Part shown: in pieces, positions 29,044 through 39,345 of the stretch
Layout: each line of letters begins with the position of its first letter
How positions within the stretch are numbered: position 1 is the first letter of the stretch
Origin: Leclercia sp. S52
GTDB lineage: Bacteria; Pseudomonadota; Gammaproteobacteria; Enterobacterales; Enterobacteriaceae
Direction of reading: 5' to 3'
Assembly (NCBI RefSeq): GCF_039727615.1
Contig: NZ_CP152474.1
Coordinates: 3,410,001 to 3,474,000 of the forward strand
Length of the DNA stretch: 64,000 nt
The notes under the pieces: generated by a model
Databases searched by the model: none
What the model saw: the letters and a program-made list of their open reading frames with translations, nothing else
What the model was told of the DNA's origin: nothing
Translations under genes and position numbers: made by a program

Positions 29044-32000
29044 ATGAACCAGACATCAACCCGCCAACACCCTGCTGACGCACCGGGATGGACGGCCGCC
29101 GATCTCGAAAAACTGCCCGGCAGCCGGTGGCATAATCGCCCAAATGCTGACTGGCGTGCTGACGACATCGCCATTCTGCACGATAAAACGTCCTACTCCG
29201 GCCCCTGCCTGTTTGTCGCTATCGACCCCGACACCTGGCGGCAGGGCTCCGGCAACACCGGTATTTACGCGGGCTGGGACGATACTCATCTGTCGCTTTC
29301 ACGCCATGCCTCCCGCTACTGCGGGGCGATCGTCCAGCGACGCCTGGAGGATCTGCCCCCGGATTTTCCCCAACTGGTGATTGGCAACAGCTATCAGGCG
29401 CTGCTGTGGCTGGCAGAAGAGGCGCGGCGGCGGCTGGACGGTAAACTGGTGGCGATCACCGGTACGGTAGGGAAAACGACGACCAAAGAGATGCTGGACA
29501 GCATCCTTGCTCCTCGCATGTCGGTGGTGGCGAGCCGCGGCAACCATAACACCCGCACGGGGGCGTCGGTCACGCTGGCCCGCACCGCCTGCAATCCGCA
29601 GGCGGTGGTGATGGAGGTGGCGATCTCGGCCCTGTGGATGCGCAACGGCGGGATCGGCCCGCGCATCAAGCCGCATATCGTCATCGTGACCGAAATCGGT
29701 ATTACCCAGGTGGGGAGGAGCGTCACCTCCCTTGAGGACGTGGCGCGCTTTAAAGCCCGCATCAGCCACGGTTTGATTCCGGGCGGCTACGCCATTTTAA
29801 ACCGCGATATGGCCGGGTACGACATCGTGGCGGAGGGGGTCAGCCGCGATGGTGCCCGCATCATCAGCTACGGTTTCGAGTCCGCCGCTGACGTGCGCAT
29901 TACAGCCTTTGCTCCGGATGAGGGCGGGAGCCAGATTACCCTCACTTTCCGCAATCAGACGCTGAGTTACCGGCTGGCAGTCCCCGGCAAGGGGGGCGCG
30001 CTTAACTCGGTGGCGGCGCTGATCGCCGCCGATCTGCTGGGCGTCAGCCCGGAGCAGAGCATCACCTGCCTCGAAGCCTGGCGCGGCGACGGGCAGCATA
30101 TGGGCATTACCGCGCTGGCGCTGCCAGACGGCGGAGCGGTCACCCTGATTGATGACAGCTACAACGCCGAATACCTGTCGCTGCTCAACGCCTTTGAGGT
30201 GGCGGCGCAGCGTGCCCGCGACGGCGGTGGTCGGGTTATTGCCCTGCTCGGGCGCATCGTCAATCTCGGCGAGCAGGCCGGGGCGATCCACCGCGCGCTG
30301 GCGGATCCCTTGCTGTCGGCGGGATGCCAGCAGGCATTTCTGCACGGTGAGGAGATGTCGGCTCTGCACGATGCCCTGCCGGAGGAGGTTCGCGGCGGTC
30401 ATTTCCTCACCGCTGAGGCGCTGGTGGAGGCCGCTGCCCCTGCGTTACGCGACGGCGATATCGTGCTGGTCAAAGGCAGCACGCGCAATTCCGACTTTAA
30501 GCGGGTCGTCGGCCTGCTGAAAACCCGCCTCGCCGCGCCGACTGCGCTCGGGAAGGGGCAAACCGCCCGCCTGCTGATCAACCTCTCTACCGGCGAACAG
30601 CGGGTCTCTGAGCTGAGCGACAGCACCTTTGCGCCGGGCTACCTCAGCCAGCTATTGCTGACCGTCTGTGTCGCGGAGCGTCTGCTGGCGAAAAAAATCA
30701 CCCTCGAAACCCCGGTTAACGTGCACGATATTGCCGCTACCGTCCTGGAGGGCAACCCGGCGCTCGGCCTGCCGCGGGGCAGCACAGTTACCGTAAAATC
30801 ACTGGTGCAGGGGATGCTGATCCATAACGCCTGCGATGCCGCCATTCACCTTGCAGAACTGCTGGCGGGCAGCAGCGCAGAAGCGCTGAAACAGCTCCGG
30901 GCGCGGATCGCCACGCTGGGGATGCGCCACACCCATCTCAATAACGTCTCAGGCCGCCCCCGCCCTGGCCAACGCACCACGCTGGCGGATATCGCCCGGC
31001 TGGTGCGCCATTTCCACCAGCGCTACCCGCACCTGTTGCCGTGGCTGGGGGAGAATGAGGCGGCGATCGGCGAGCGGGTCTACCGTAAAAGCAGCAACCT
31101 GCACAGTGACGGCAGCGCCTGGGGGCAGTTCAGTGCCGGACGCTGGGGCGTTGCGCTGCAGTGGATTGCCGGCGAGCTGTGGCTGGCCTGTGCCGCCGGG
31201 GCGGATGACGCTTTCCATCTCGACTATCTATTGGATGCGCTGCTGGCCAGGGCTGAAGGCAGAGCGCCCGTTCCGGAGTCCGTCGCCCGGCAGATCGAAA
31301 AGCCAGCCGCCACCCTTACCTTGTTGGGTGACACCTATTTTGGCGAGTGGTACACCCGCAGGCGCCAGGCGCGCGGGATTGATGACGCCCTCCAGCGCCA
31401 CGGCTATGACCACAGCTTCGCGGCTATTGCCCCGCTGCTGCGCGGCAGCGACTTTACCCTCGCCAACTTCGAAGCGGCGCTGACCACCGACCTGAGCGCC
31501 AGCCTTGAGGGCCGGAAGCCGTTCTGTCTGACCGGGGATCCGGCCGCCTCGGTTGCCGCCCTGCGTAAGCAGGGCATCGACGCGGTGGCGCTGGGCAACA
31601 ATCACGCCATGGACGCCGGATTACCGGGTCTGCACAGTACCCTGGCAGCGTTTCAGGAAGGTGGGATCGCCTGCATCGGAGCCGGTCTTAATGCGCATCA
31701 GGCGCAGGCCCCGCTGGTGCTGACGGTGGGCGGCAGGCAGTACAAAATCTTCAGCGCCTACTGGTATCGACGCTACATGGAGCAGGAGTGCGCCTTTTAC
31801 GCCCGCCCCCGCCGCGCGGGCGTCGCCTGCCTGAGCGGCGGATTGATCGAACAGCTGCGTCAGGAGAAAGCGAGCCCCCGCCCGGCCACCACCATCGTAC
31901 TGGCCCACTGGGGGCTGGACTACCGCTGGACCACCGCCGGCCAGCGGGCGCTGGCGAAACGCCTGAGCGAGGCCGGTGCCGATCTCATCATCGGCTCCGG

Positions 32001-32403
32001 GCCGCATATGGCGGGCGACGCCGCCCGGCTGGGTGAGAGCCTGGTGGTCTACAGCATCGGCAACGCGGTGTTTAACAGTAACGGCGAGTATCAGGCGCGC
32101 GGCATGCCCGCGTACGGTTTTATCGTCCGTCTGCTGCTCGGCCACCCGACGCCACAGATCCAGCTCTTGCCGATCTTTACCGACAATAAACGGACCTTCT
32201 GGCAGCCACGCCCGGTTAACGAGGCTGAATTTGCCGATCTGATCGCGCAGCTGAAAGCGCAAGGAATGGCGATTGACGAGAGCGGCGCGGGCTGGCGCGC
32301 CGTCAGCGTGAAGGGTGAATGTATGCTGGTGATGGCGCTGGACGACCGCTTTGGTCTCATGCCATCGGACGAGGAGCAGGGAGTGAATAATAATAAATCA
32401 TGA
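29044..32403 (+). CDS. MurF-like / S11 peptidase-like / CapA-like triple-domain fusion
   Basis: The 1119-residue protein has three parts. Residues about 1-490 resemble MurF-type amide ligases, with P-loop GTVGKTTTKEM (from residue 140), a SRGNHNT stretch and DDSYNAEY. Residues about 505-745 resemble the DD-carboxypeptidase (S11) fold, but the SxxK, SxN and KTG motifs are not evident, so this part is probably non-catalytic. Residues about 755-1095 are CapA-like (metallophosphatase fold), with D763 in LGDTYFGE, GNNH at 851-854, H955 in AHWGLDY and H988 in GSGPHMAG. CapB and CapA homologues act in poly-gamma-glutamate synthesis. No signal peptide is seen. An AAGGA ribosome site precedes the ATG. 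The arrangement suggests peptide-polymer chemistry; the substrate is unknown. Confidence 0.82.
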   Translation: MNQTSTRQHPADAPGWTAADLEKLPGSRWHNRPNADWRADDIAILHDKTSYSGPCLFVAIDPDTWRQGSGNTGIYAGWDDTHLSLSRHASRYCGAIVQRRLEDLPPDFPQLVIGNSYQALLWLAEEARRRLDGKLVAITGTVGKTTTKEMLDSILAPRMSVVASRGNHNTRTGASVTLARTACNPQAVVMEVAISALWMRNGGIGPRIKPHIVIVTEIGITQVGRSVTSLEDVARFKARISHGLIPGGYAILNRDMAGYDIVAEGVSRDGARIISYGFESAADVRITAFAPDEGGSQITLTFRNQTLSYRLAVPGKGGALNSVAALIAADLLGVSPEQSITCLEAWRGDGQHMGITALALPDGGAVTLIDDSYNAEYLSLLNAFEVAAQRARDGGGRVIALLGRIVNLGEQAGAIHRALADPLLSAGCQQAFLHGEEMSALHDALPEEVRGGHFLTAEALVEAAAPALRDGDIVLVKGSTRNSDFKRVVGLLKTRLAAPTALGKGQTARLLINLSTGEQRVSELSDSTFAPGYLSQLLLTVCVAERLLAKKITLETPVNVHDIAATVLEGNPALGLPRGSTVTVKSLVQGMLIHNACDAAIHLAELLAGSSAEALKQLRARIATLGMRHTHLNNVSGRPRPGQRTTLADIARLVRHFHQRYPHLLPWLGENEAAIGERVYRKSSNLHSDGSAWGQFSAGRWGVALQWIAGELWLACAAGADDAFHLDYLLDALLARAEGRAPVPESVARQIEKPAATLTLLGDTYFGEWYTRRRQARGIDDALQRHGYDHSFAAIAPLLRGSDFTLANFEAALTTDLSASLEGRKPFCLTGDPAASVAALRKQGIDAVALGNNHAMDAGLPGLHSTLAAFQEGGIACIGAGLNAHQAQAPLVLTVGGRQYKIFSAYWYRRYMEQECAFYARPRRAGVACLSGGLIEQLRQEKASPRPATTIVLAHWGLDYRWTTAGQRALAKRLSEAGADLIIGSGPHMAGDAARLGESLVVYSIGNAVFNSNGEYQARGMPAYGFIVRLLLGHPTPQIQLLPIFTDNKRTFWQPRPVNEAEFADLIAQLKAQGMAIDESGAGWRAVSVKGECMLVMALDDRFGLMPSDEEQGVNNNKS

Positions 32404-32560
32404 GGAGTGGATGTTGGTGGTGAATACATACTGACCCTATCGCCGCCTCAACGGAGCGGCGCACAGGGGGATTTTCAGGTGGGACAACTACCTGAATTAC
32501 AATTCCCGATTACAGTTAAGGAGACATCCCTCCGCTGTGATACAGGGTCAGGACAAATTG

Positions 32561-32915
32561 ATGAGCGTGCCACTGCAAAAAATACTCCGCTGCGGGCTGA
32601 TGCTGTTGATGCTGGTCCTGGGCGTCAGCGGGTGCTCTTCCCATGACAATGCCGCCAGCCGGGGACGGCCGGTACAAAAATACTATCGTCCCGGGTACGT
32701 TCAACCCCCCGGCGATACCCGTGCAGCGCGCGCAGGAGCCATACAGAGAAATACCTGAGGACGCGCCGTCGCCGGTGAAAGTGAAAAAACGGCCGCCGAT
32801 TAAAGCAGCAGAACAACGTCAGCCCAGGGCGGTACCGGTGCTGGACAATTCGTTGCCCGAGCAGATCTGGCAACCGGCGATAACCCGTCAGACAAGTCTG
32901 GAGCTGAAATCATGA
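32561..32915 (+). CDS. Small lipoprotein (frame broken by +1 in C6)
   Basis: This lipoprotein of about 117 residues has signal MSVPLQKILRCGLMLLMLV and lipobox GVSGC. The mature part is Pro-, Arg- and Gln-rich (QKYYRPGYVQPP), without an evident domain. The first frame ends at 32758; removing one base of the C6 at 32705-32710 leads into IPVQRAQEPYREIPEDAPS and a stop at 32915. An in-frame GTG at 32537 exists, but ATG 32561 has AGGA seven bases upstream and gives the shorter, canonical signal. The stop overlaps the next start (ATGA). It probably works with the membrane protein behind it. Confidence 0.72.
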
Positions 32916-34358
32916 CGGAACGCGTCATCGGTGAACTCAGTCCTCGCCCTGCGATTAAGCGACCTACGCTGCCGCTCTGGCAGAACGCTCTGGTGATTAT
33001 CATCACCCTCACCTATCTCATCTGCGAGCTGGCATTCAACTCGCGCCTGCTGGATCTGGTGGGCAGCCTCTCCACGCCCGACGACATTCACAGCATGGAA
33101 CGCTATGGCCGGGCGTTAACCGCCATCGCCGCGGCCCTGCTGGTGCTACAGCTGGTGCTGGCGGGCAACGCCGGGCTGAAAAGGCGCGGCATCGATTTTC
33201 CCCCGCTGTACGTTGCAAGCATGGTGTTTTCGCTCTGCCTGCTGACCGGCGTGGTGACCTGGCAGACGGTGGAGCGAGTGATTGAGCACCAGGTCGCGCA
33301 AAGTACCGGTGAATTTCGCCAGAAGTCGCTACTGGCACAGCTCTATCAGCAATCCTTAATTGACGGACATCAGACGCTGGAGGGGATCCCGCTGGATCCC
33401 GACGGCGGGCAGCGCCAGACCTGGTCCAGCCCGTCGGGGAAAGCGTTTCTGGCAATGCTGCCGCTGCTGATGAGTTCGGTCAGCCGCTATCACCAGCTGC
33501 TCGAAAGCGAGGCGGCGCAGAACCTGCGCGACAGCATCAGCGTCCAGGAGGGGGGGGATCCTCGGCTATTACAAAGCCTGGCTGGCGGCGCGTGCGGAAA
33601 TTTATAAGGACTATCTCGACTACTACAAGATTACGCAGACAGAGGTGCGTTATCACGGAGAGATAATCCCTGCCCGGCTCGACTGGGAGGCGTTTTTTAT
33701 GCTGGAGGTGGTGCAGAACAGGCTGCGTGACAGGCTGTCCCTCCCCCGCCAGAGCAGGATTCGTCCCGAATACCCTAAAGATGACGCCCTGAAGCAGTTC
33801 GCCCTACAGTTACAGGCACCCCATCTTGATTACGCTGTGCAACAGCAGCTCCCCCACCTGCAGGCCGCGCTGGCAAGCTACGGCGCGGGCGGCGTGAATG
33901 AAAAGCAGGGAGAGGATGCGGCGCGGGCGGTGATTGTCCCGCCGATTGCGCTGATGTTCTCGCTGCTCGGCGCGCTCACCCATCTGGCAAAACTGCTCTA
34001 TCTGCTGCTGCTCCCCCTGAGCGCGGCCCTGCTGTATATCACCTCGTGGCGTCCGGTTCGCCTGCTCAACCGCCATCCGCTGACCTTCCCGGTGCTGCTG
34101 ATCTGCCTGCTGCTGGGGATGTTCAGCGTGATGAATAACAGCATTACGGCCTCACCGGCTTATCACGCCTTACGCCAGGGTTTACAGGGGGCGGATGTGG
34201 CGATTACCGGGGAGCCCTCGACGCTGAGCGGCGGCACGCTGTTGCGGGTTATTCATGCGGTGAGCATCGGGCAAAGCTACAGCTATCCGCTCAACCACGC
34301 CTTACGCGAGAACCTGTTAATGGGCTTTGATTTTGGCTATGAAACACGTGAAAACTAA
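32912..34358 (+). CDS. Polytopic inner-membrane protein, unknown family (frame broken by +1 in G8)
   Basis: The product is about 481 residues after correction. Hydrophobic segments lie near residues 23-43, 68-86 and 100-118, followed by a region of about 220 mostly helical residues. Two further segments lie near 345-382 and 393-413, then a soluble tail. The frame closes at 33607; deleting one base of the G8 at 33550-33557 restores GILGYYKAWLAARAEIYKDY and reads to 34358. It overlaps the lipoprotein gene by four bases. I do not recognise the family. Context suggests an envelope component of the MurF/CapA system. Confidence 0.72.
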
Positions 34359-34599
34359 GGTCTTTTTAGAGACAATAAACATGCCTGTTTTTTGCTGTAT
34401 TTTTAGGCACAAAGTAGTGATGGCAGTTAAGATATATTCAGTGCTACATTACGCCGCCCAACGGCAAATCGCATTATCAGACCAGTCGACCTGTACGGTA
34501 ACAGCCCGGAACCATTAGTATTAATACGGGTCATAAAAGCAGTACGGCGTATCGCCCGTCTGGGGCTACCTACACACTCTTCATAAAGGTTGTTTTATC

Positions 34600-35517
34600 T
34601 TGTCTCAATGCAAATTCACACTCGCCCTTTTACACCCGCGTTACTGGTTTACGTGGTTTGGTCTGGGTGTCCTGTGGCTGCTCGTGCAACTTCCCTACCC
34701 GGCGCTGCTCTGGTTGGGTTCCACCCTTGGTAGCCTCTCGCGCCGTTTCCTGAAACGCCGGGAATCCATCGGCCGCAGAAACCTCGAGCTCTGTTTTCCG
34801 GCCATGTCGCCCGAAGAGCGCGAGCATCTTATTACTGAAAACTTTAAATCCATCGGCATGGCGTTACTGGAAACGGGGATGGCCTGGTTCTGGCCGGATC
34901 ATCGGGTACGCAAGTGGTTCGATGTGGAAGGTCTGGAAAATTTACAGCGCGCGCAGGCCAAAAACCGCGGAGTGATGGTGATCGGCGTGCATTTTATGTC
35001 GCTGGAGCTGGGCGGTCGCGTCATGGGGCTATGCCAGCCGATGATGGCCACCTATCGGCCGCACAACAGCGCGCTGATGGAGTGGGTGCAGACCCGGGGC
35101 CGCATGCGTTCCAATAAGGCAATGATCAGCCGAAATAACTTACGCGGATTAGTCAGCGCCCTGAAAAAAGGGGAAGCGGTGTGGTTTGCCCCCGATCAGG
35201 ATTACGGCCGCAACGGCAGCAGCTTCGCCCCCTTCTTCGCGGTGAAAAATGTCGCCACCACCAACGGGACATTTGTGATTTCACGCCTGTCCAAAGCCAC
35301 GATGCTGACCGTGACCATGGTGAGAAAAACCGATAACAGCGGTTATCGCCTGTTTATCATGCCGGAACTGGAAAACTATCCGCAGGAAGAGGTGGCTGCC
35401 GCAGCCTGGATCAACAAGGTGATCGAGCGAGAGATCATGCGTGCGCCGGAGCAGTATCTGTGGGTACATCGCCGCTTCAAAACCCGTCCTGAGGGCGAGG
35501 CCTCCCTCTATCGTTAA
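34600..35517 (+). CDS. lpxP: LpxP-like lipid A palmitoleoyl acyltransferase
   Basis: This 305-residue lysophospholipid acyltransferase family protein adds a secondary acyl chain to lipid A at the inner membrane. It has one N-terminal membrane segment and the catalytic H(X4)E motif in GVHFMSLELGGR, and it aligns over its full length with E. coli LpxP (Ddg). The start is a TTG following AAAGG by 10 bases, matching the E. coli N-terminus (PQCKF / SQCKF). In E. coli lpxP is cold-induced; no regulatory element was resolved in the 241-base upstream gap. Confidence 0.92.
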   Translation: MSQCKFTLALLHPRYWFTWFGLGVLWLLVQLPYPALLWLGSTLGSLSRRFLKRRESIGRRNLELCFPAMSPEEREHLITENFKSIGMALLETGMAWFWPDHRVRKWFDVEGLENLQRAQAKNRGVMVIGVHFMSLELGGRVMGLCQPMMATYRPHNSALMEWVQTRGRMRSNKAMISRNNLRGLVSALKKGEAVWFAPDQDYGRNGSSFAPFFAVKNVATTNGTFVISRLSKATMLTVTMVRKTDNSGYRLFIMPELENYPQEEVAAAAWINKVIEREIMRAPEQYLWVHRRFKTRPEGEASLYR

Positions 35518-35527
35518 CCCTCTTCTG

Positions 35528-35558
35528 AAGGTTAGTTTCGCCTTGAAACTAACCTTTT
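35528..35558 (+). terminator. lpxP terminator
   Basis: A perfect 12-bp stem AAGGTTAGTTTC / GAAACTAACCTT with a 5-base loop is followed by TTC, 11 bases after the lpxP stop. Confidence 0.85.
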
Positions 35559-35875
35559 CAATCACCTGTAATCACGATGATGTATCGTTAGCAGGCTATG
35601 TTGCTCAAGCACAATTTATTACCCTGGGAAATTAAACTGTCGCCGTTCCACGACACTCGTAAGTGACGGAAATTATTTAAGAAAACCCCTCTTGTCACCC
35701 CTGAAATTTAGGCGTACATTAGCGCCGTCTGGCTACCTGAAAGCACAGAATTCTGAGCTGGAGTTAATGCCATCACGGGGATAATTCTCATTTCCGTCCT
35801 GGCCTGACTTCACCTCTCTATACTCAGTTGGACTCTGTATTTAATGCGTATCACGAAATACGCGGAGCGATGAAC

Positions 35876-35950
35876 GTGAAATATTTCTTTATGGGTTTTT
35901 CAGTTATTGTGTTCGCCTGGGTCGGTACTTTTGCCCTGATGATGAACTGA
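35876..35950 (+). CDS. ypdK: YpdK, small membrane protein
   Basis: This 24-residue hydrophobic protein (MKYFFMGFSVIVFAWVGTFA...) matches E. coli YpdK (23 residues) at the same position between lpxP and alaC. A GTG start at 35876 is chosen: GGAG lies eight bases upstream and the product begins as in E. coli. The ATG two codons earlier (35870) is too close to that site. It is a single transmembrane helix of unknown function. The 350 bases between lpxP and ypdK show no other gene. Confidence 0.85.
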   Translation: MKYFFMGFSVIVFAWVGTFALMMN

Positions 35951-35966
35951 GCAAAGAATATATAGT

Positions 35967-36001
35967 CAAAAAAACAGGAGCCAATTGGCTCCTGTTTTTT
36001 T
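35967..36001. terminator. Bidirectional terminator ypdK/alaC
   Basis: AAACAGGAGCC / GGCTCCTGTTT is a perfect stem with loop AATT, flanked by A7 and T7 runs, between convergent ypdK and alaC. Confidence 0.92.
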
Positions 36002-36006
36002 GGTGC

Positions 36007-37250
36007 TTACTCCCCGGTCTGCTCCGGCGAGGCTTTTGTCGTCTGCGGCAATAGCCCGTCGGCACGGAACATACTCTTAATCCCCCCTCACCGCCTGACG
36101 AATACGGTCACTGTTCTCAATCAGCGCGAAACGCACGTGCGTATCACCGTACTCGCCAAAGCCCACGCCCGGCGAGACGCAGACTTTCGCATCCTGCAGC
36201 AGCTTCTTGGCGAACTCCAGCGAGCCCATCCCGGCGTAGGCGTCCGGAATTTTGGCCCAGACGTACATCGAGGCTTTCGGCATCTCGACCATCCAGCCCG
36301 CCTCATGCAGCCCTTTGACCAGCACATCGCGACGGCGTTTGTACTGCGCGGCGATATCCTTCACGCACTGCTGATCCCCTTCGAGAGCAGCAATGGCCGC
36401 CACCTGCAAGGGGGTAAAGGTACCGTAGTCGTGATAGCTTTTGATGCGCGCCAGGGCGTTCACCAGCGTCTTGTTGCCGACCATAAAGCCGATACGCCAG
36501 CCCGCCATGTTGTAGCTTTTCGACAGGGTAAAGAACTCCACCGCCACGTCGCGTGCGCCGGGGACCTGCATAATCGACGGCGCTTTCCAGCCGTCATAGA
36601 CAATATCGGCGTAGGCCAGGTCATGGACCACCAGCACGTCGTAACGCTTCGCCAGGGCCACCACCTTTTCAAAGAAATCGAGTTCGACACACTGGGCGGT
36701 CGGGTTGGAGGGGAAGCCGAGGATCATCATCTTCGGCTTCGGATAACTTTCGCGAATGGCGCGTTCCAGCTCGTTGAAAAAGTCGACGCCCTCCACCAGC
36801 GGCACGGAGCGGACCTGCGCGCCGGCGATGACCGCGCCGTAAATATGGATCGGGTAGCTGGGATTTGGCACCAGCACCGTGTCGCCATGATCCAGCGTCG
36901 CCAGCATCAGATGCGCCAGCCCCTCTTTCGAGCCGATGGTGACGATGGCTTCGCTCTCGGGATCGATCTCCACCTGATAGCGATCCTGATACCAGCGCGA
37001 GATGGCGCGGCGTAAACGCGGGATCCCTTTGGAGGTAGAGTAGCCATGCGTATCCGGGCGCTGGGCAACGGTGCAGAGTTTTTCCACGATATGCGGCGGC
37101 GTCGCGCCGTCCGGGTTGCCCATACTGAAATCAATAATGTCTTCGCCGCGCCGACGCGCAGCCATTTTCAGTTCGGCGGTAATATTGAATACATACGGGG
37201 GGAAGACGATCGATACGCGAAAAACGACGTTCAGGACTGGAGTCAGCCAT
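36007..37250 (-). CDS. alaC: AlaC, glutamate-pyruvate aminotransferase (two +1 homopolymer breaks)
   Basis: This class I PLP aminotransferase makes alanine from pyruvate and glutamate. The central frame contains [10 protein letters not shown], the NPTAQC motif and PLP lysine in [13 protein letters not shown], almost identical to E. coli AlaC. The N-terminus ([21 protein letters not shown] at 37250) is separated by a G6 run at 37197-37202. The C-terminus ([14 protein letters not shown]..., stop 36007) is separated by a C6 run at 36082-36087. Deleting one base at each gives 413 residues, the family length. Two such breaks in one housekeeping gene point to sequencing error. Confidence 0.92.
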
Positions 37251-37374
37251 AACTACCTCAGATAACGTTAGCGCCCGGACCGTCCGAGCGACGTCGCCAC
37301 GGTGTGTGGCGTGTTTAGAAAATAACCCGAAAAAATTCGCCTTGTCGAGAGGCAAAAATAAAAAAAAACGTAGC

Positions 37375-37410
37375 GCTAAAACGGGAACACTGCTGCGGCT
37401 AAAACGGGAA
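37375..37410. repeat. Tandem 13-base direct repeats in alaC/ypdA divergent region
   Basis: GCTAAAACGGGAA occurs at 37375-37387 and 37398-37410, spaced 23 bases start to start (about two helical turns). This suggests binding sites for a dimeric or tandem regulator. The rest of the 385-base gap has no gene. Confidence 0.6.
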
Positions 37411-37635
37411 GTGAGAATAAAAAGAGGCATTTCTGATGCCATTTTCTTAACATTTTAATATCAATAGATTTACGACTTTCGGGTGGGTTTTCTCAACGGA
37501 GCAACGTTCTGGTCAACCTGAAACTATCCCCTTTGAATAGTATGGTTTATCCCCATTTCATAAAACTGACGGATGACTGGTCATTGGGCGTCAGGTTTTT
37601 TATCATGGTTCTTTCCCGTTTTCCCAGGTTTACCC

Positions 37636-39342
37636 GTGCACGAAATATTCAATATGCTGCTGGCGGTCTTCGATCGCGCGGCATTAATGCTGATTTGCCT
37701 TTTCTTCCTGATCCGTATCCGCCTGTTCCGCGAGCTGCTGCATAAATCGGCCCACTCGCCGCGCGAGCTGCTGGCGGTCACCGTCATCTTCTCGATGTTT
37801 GCCCTGTTCAGCACCTGGTCCGGGGTGCCGGTGGAAGGCTCCCTGGTCAACGTGCGCATTATTGCCGTAATGTCAGGCGGGATCCTGTTTGGCCCCTGGG
37901 TGGGGATTATCACCGGGGTCATCGCCGGGCTTCACCGTTACCTGATCGATATCGGCGGCGTGACGGCTGTCCCCTGCCTGATCACCTGCGTTATTGCGGG
38001 CGTGATGTCGGGCTGGATCAACCGCAAATTCGCCAAAAAGCAGCACTGGCGGGCGGGCATTATCGGTGGAATGGTTTGTGAAACCATGACCATGATTCTG
38101 GTGGTGGCCTGGGCACCGACCGTCGAACTGGGGCTGGATATAGTATCGAAAATCGGCATCCCGATGATCCTGGGCACCGTTTGCATCGGTTTTATCGTGC
38201 TGCTGGTGCAGAGCGTGGAGGGCGAAAAAGAGGCCAGCGCCGCGCGCCAGGCCAAACTGGCGCTGGATATTGCCAATAAAACCCTGCCGCTGTTTCGCGA
38301 TATTAACGCCGAATCCCTGCGTAAGGTGTGCGACATCATCCGCACCGATATTCACGCCGATGCCGTTGCCATTACCAATATTAACCGGGTGCTGGCCTAT
38401 GTGGGCGTGGGCGAGCATAACTACCGGGATAATGACGATACCGTCAGCCCCACCACCCGTCAGGCCATCAGCGACGGCAAAATCATTATCAAAAATAACG
38501 ACGAAGCCCACCGCACGCCGGAGATCCACTCCATGCTGGTGATCCCGCTGTGGGAAAAAGGGGTCGTCACCGGCACGCTAAAAATTTACTACTGCCACGC
38601 GCACCAGATCACCTCCTCTTTACAGGAGATGGCGGTCGGGCTGTCGCAGATTATCTCCACCCAACTGGAGGTTTCGCGTGCCGAGCAGCTGCGGGAGATG
38701 GCCAACAAGGCCGAGCTGCGCGCCCTGCAGAGTAAAATTAATCCCCATTTCCTGTTCAACGCCCTGAACGCTATCTCCTCGTCGATCCGCCTCAATCCGG
38801 ACACCGCCCGGCAGCTGATTTTCAATCTGTCGCGCTACCTGCGCTACAACATTGAGCTGAAGGATGACGAACAGATCGACATCAAAAAAGAGCTGTACCA
38901 GATTAAGGATTACATCGCCATCGAGCAGGCGCGGTTTGGCGATAAGCTCACCGTCATCTATGACATTGATGAAGAGGTGAACTGCGTGATCCCGAGCCTG
39001 CTGATCCAGCCTCTGGTGGAGAATGCCATTGTCCACGGCATTCAGCCGCGCAAGGGCAAGGGCGTGGTGACAATAAGCGTGGCGGAGTGCGGCAACCGCG
39101 TGCGGGTGGCGGTGCGCGACACCGGCCACGGGATCGATCCGAAAGTGATTGAGCGGGTGGAGTCGAACGAGATGCCCGGCAATAAAATTGGCCTGCTGAA
39201 TGTTCACCACCGCGTTAAGCTGCTCTATGGTGAAGGGCTGCATATTCGCCGCCTTGAGCCGGGCACCGAGATTGCCTTTTATGTGCCCAATGAACGCTCC
39301 GCCGTTCATGCGCAGACGTTGTTATCGCCCTGGAGAGAGTAA
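37636..39342 (+). CDS. ypdA: YpdA (PyrS), LytS-type sensor histidine kinase
   Basis: This 568-residue kinase has a 5TM-5TMR LytS-type membrane domain (about residues 1-200), a GAF domain (about 215-350), the His_kinase domain with [12 protein letters not shown], and a C-terminal ATPase domain ([14 protein letters not shown]). In E. coli YpdA/YpdB responds to extracellular pyruvate. The open frame extends further upstream, but the GTG at 37636 gives [19 protein letters not shown], the conserved N-terminus, and is preferred. It is four bases from ypdB. Confidence 0.93.
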   Translation: MHEIFNMLLAVFDRAALMLICLFFLIRIRLFRELLHKSAHSPRELLAVTVIFSMFALFSTWSGVPVEGSLVNVRIIAVMSGGILFGPWVGIITGVIAGLHRYLIDIGGVTAVPCLITCVIAGVMSGWINRKFAKKQHWRAGIIGGMVCETMTMILVVAWAPTVELGLDIVSKIGIPMILGTVCIGFIVLLVQSVEGEKEASAARQAKLALDIANKTLPLFRDINAESLRKVCDIIRTDIHADAVAITNINRVLAYVGVGEHNYRDNDDTVSPTTRQAISDGKIIIKNNDEAHRTPEIHSMLVIPLWEKGVVTGTLKIYYCHAHQITSSLQEMAVGLSQIISTQLEVSRAEQLREMANKAELRALQSKINPHFLFNALNAISSSIRLNPDTARQLIFNLSRYLRYNIELKDDEQIDIKKELYQIKDYIAIEQARFGDKLTVIYDIDEEVNCVIPSLLIQPLVENAIVHGIQPRKGKGVVTISVAECGNRVRVAVRDTGHGIDPKVIERVESNEMPGNKIGLLNVHHRVKLLYGEGLHIRRLEPGTEIAFYVPNERSAVHAQTLLSPWRE

Positions 39343-39345
39343 CCC

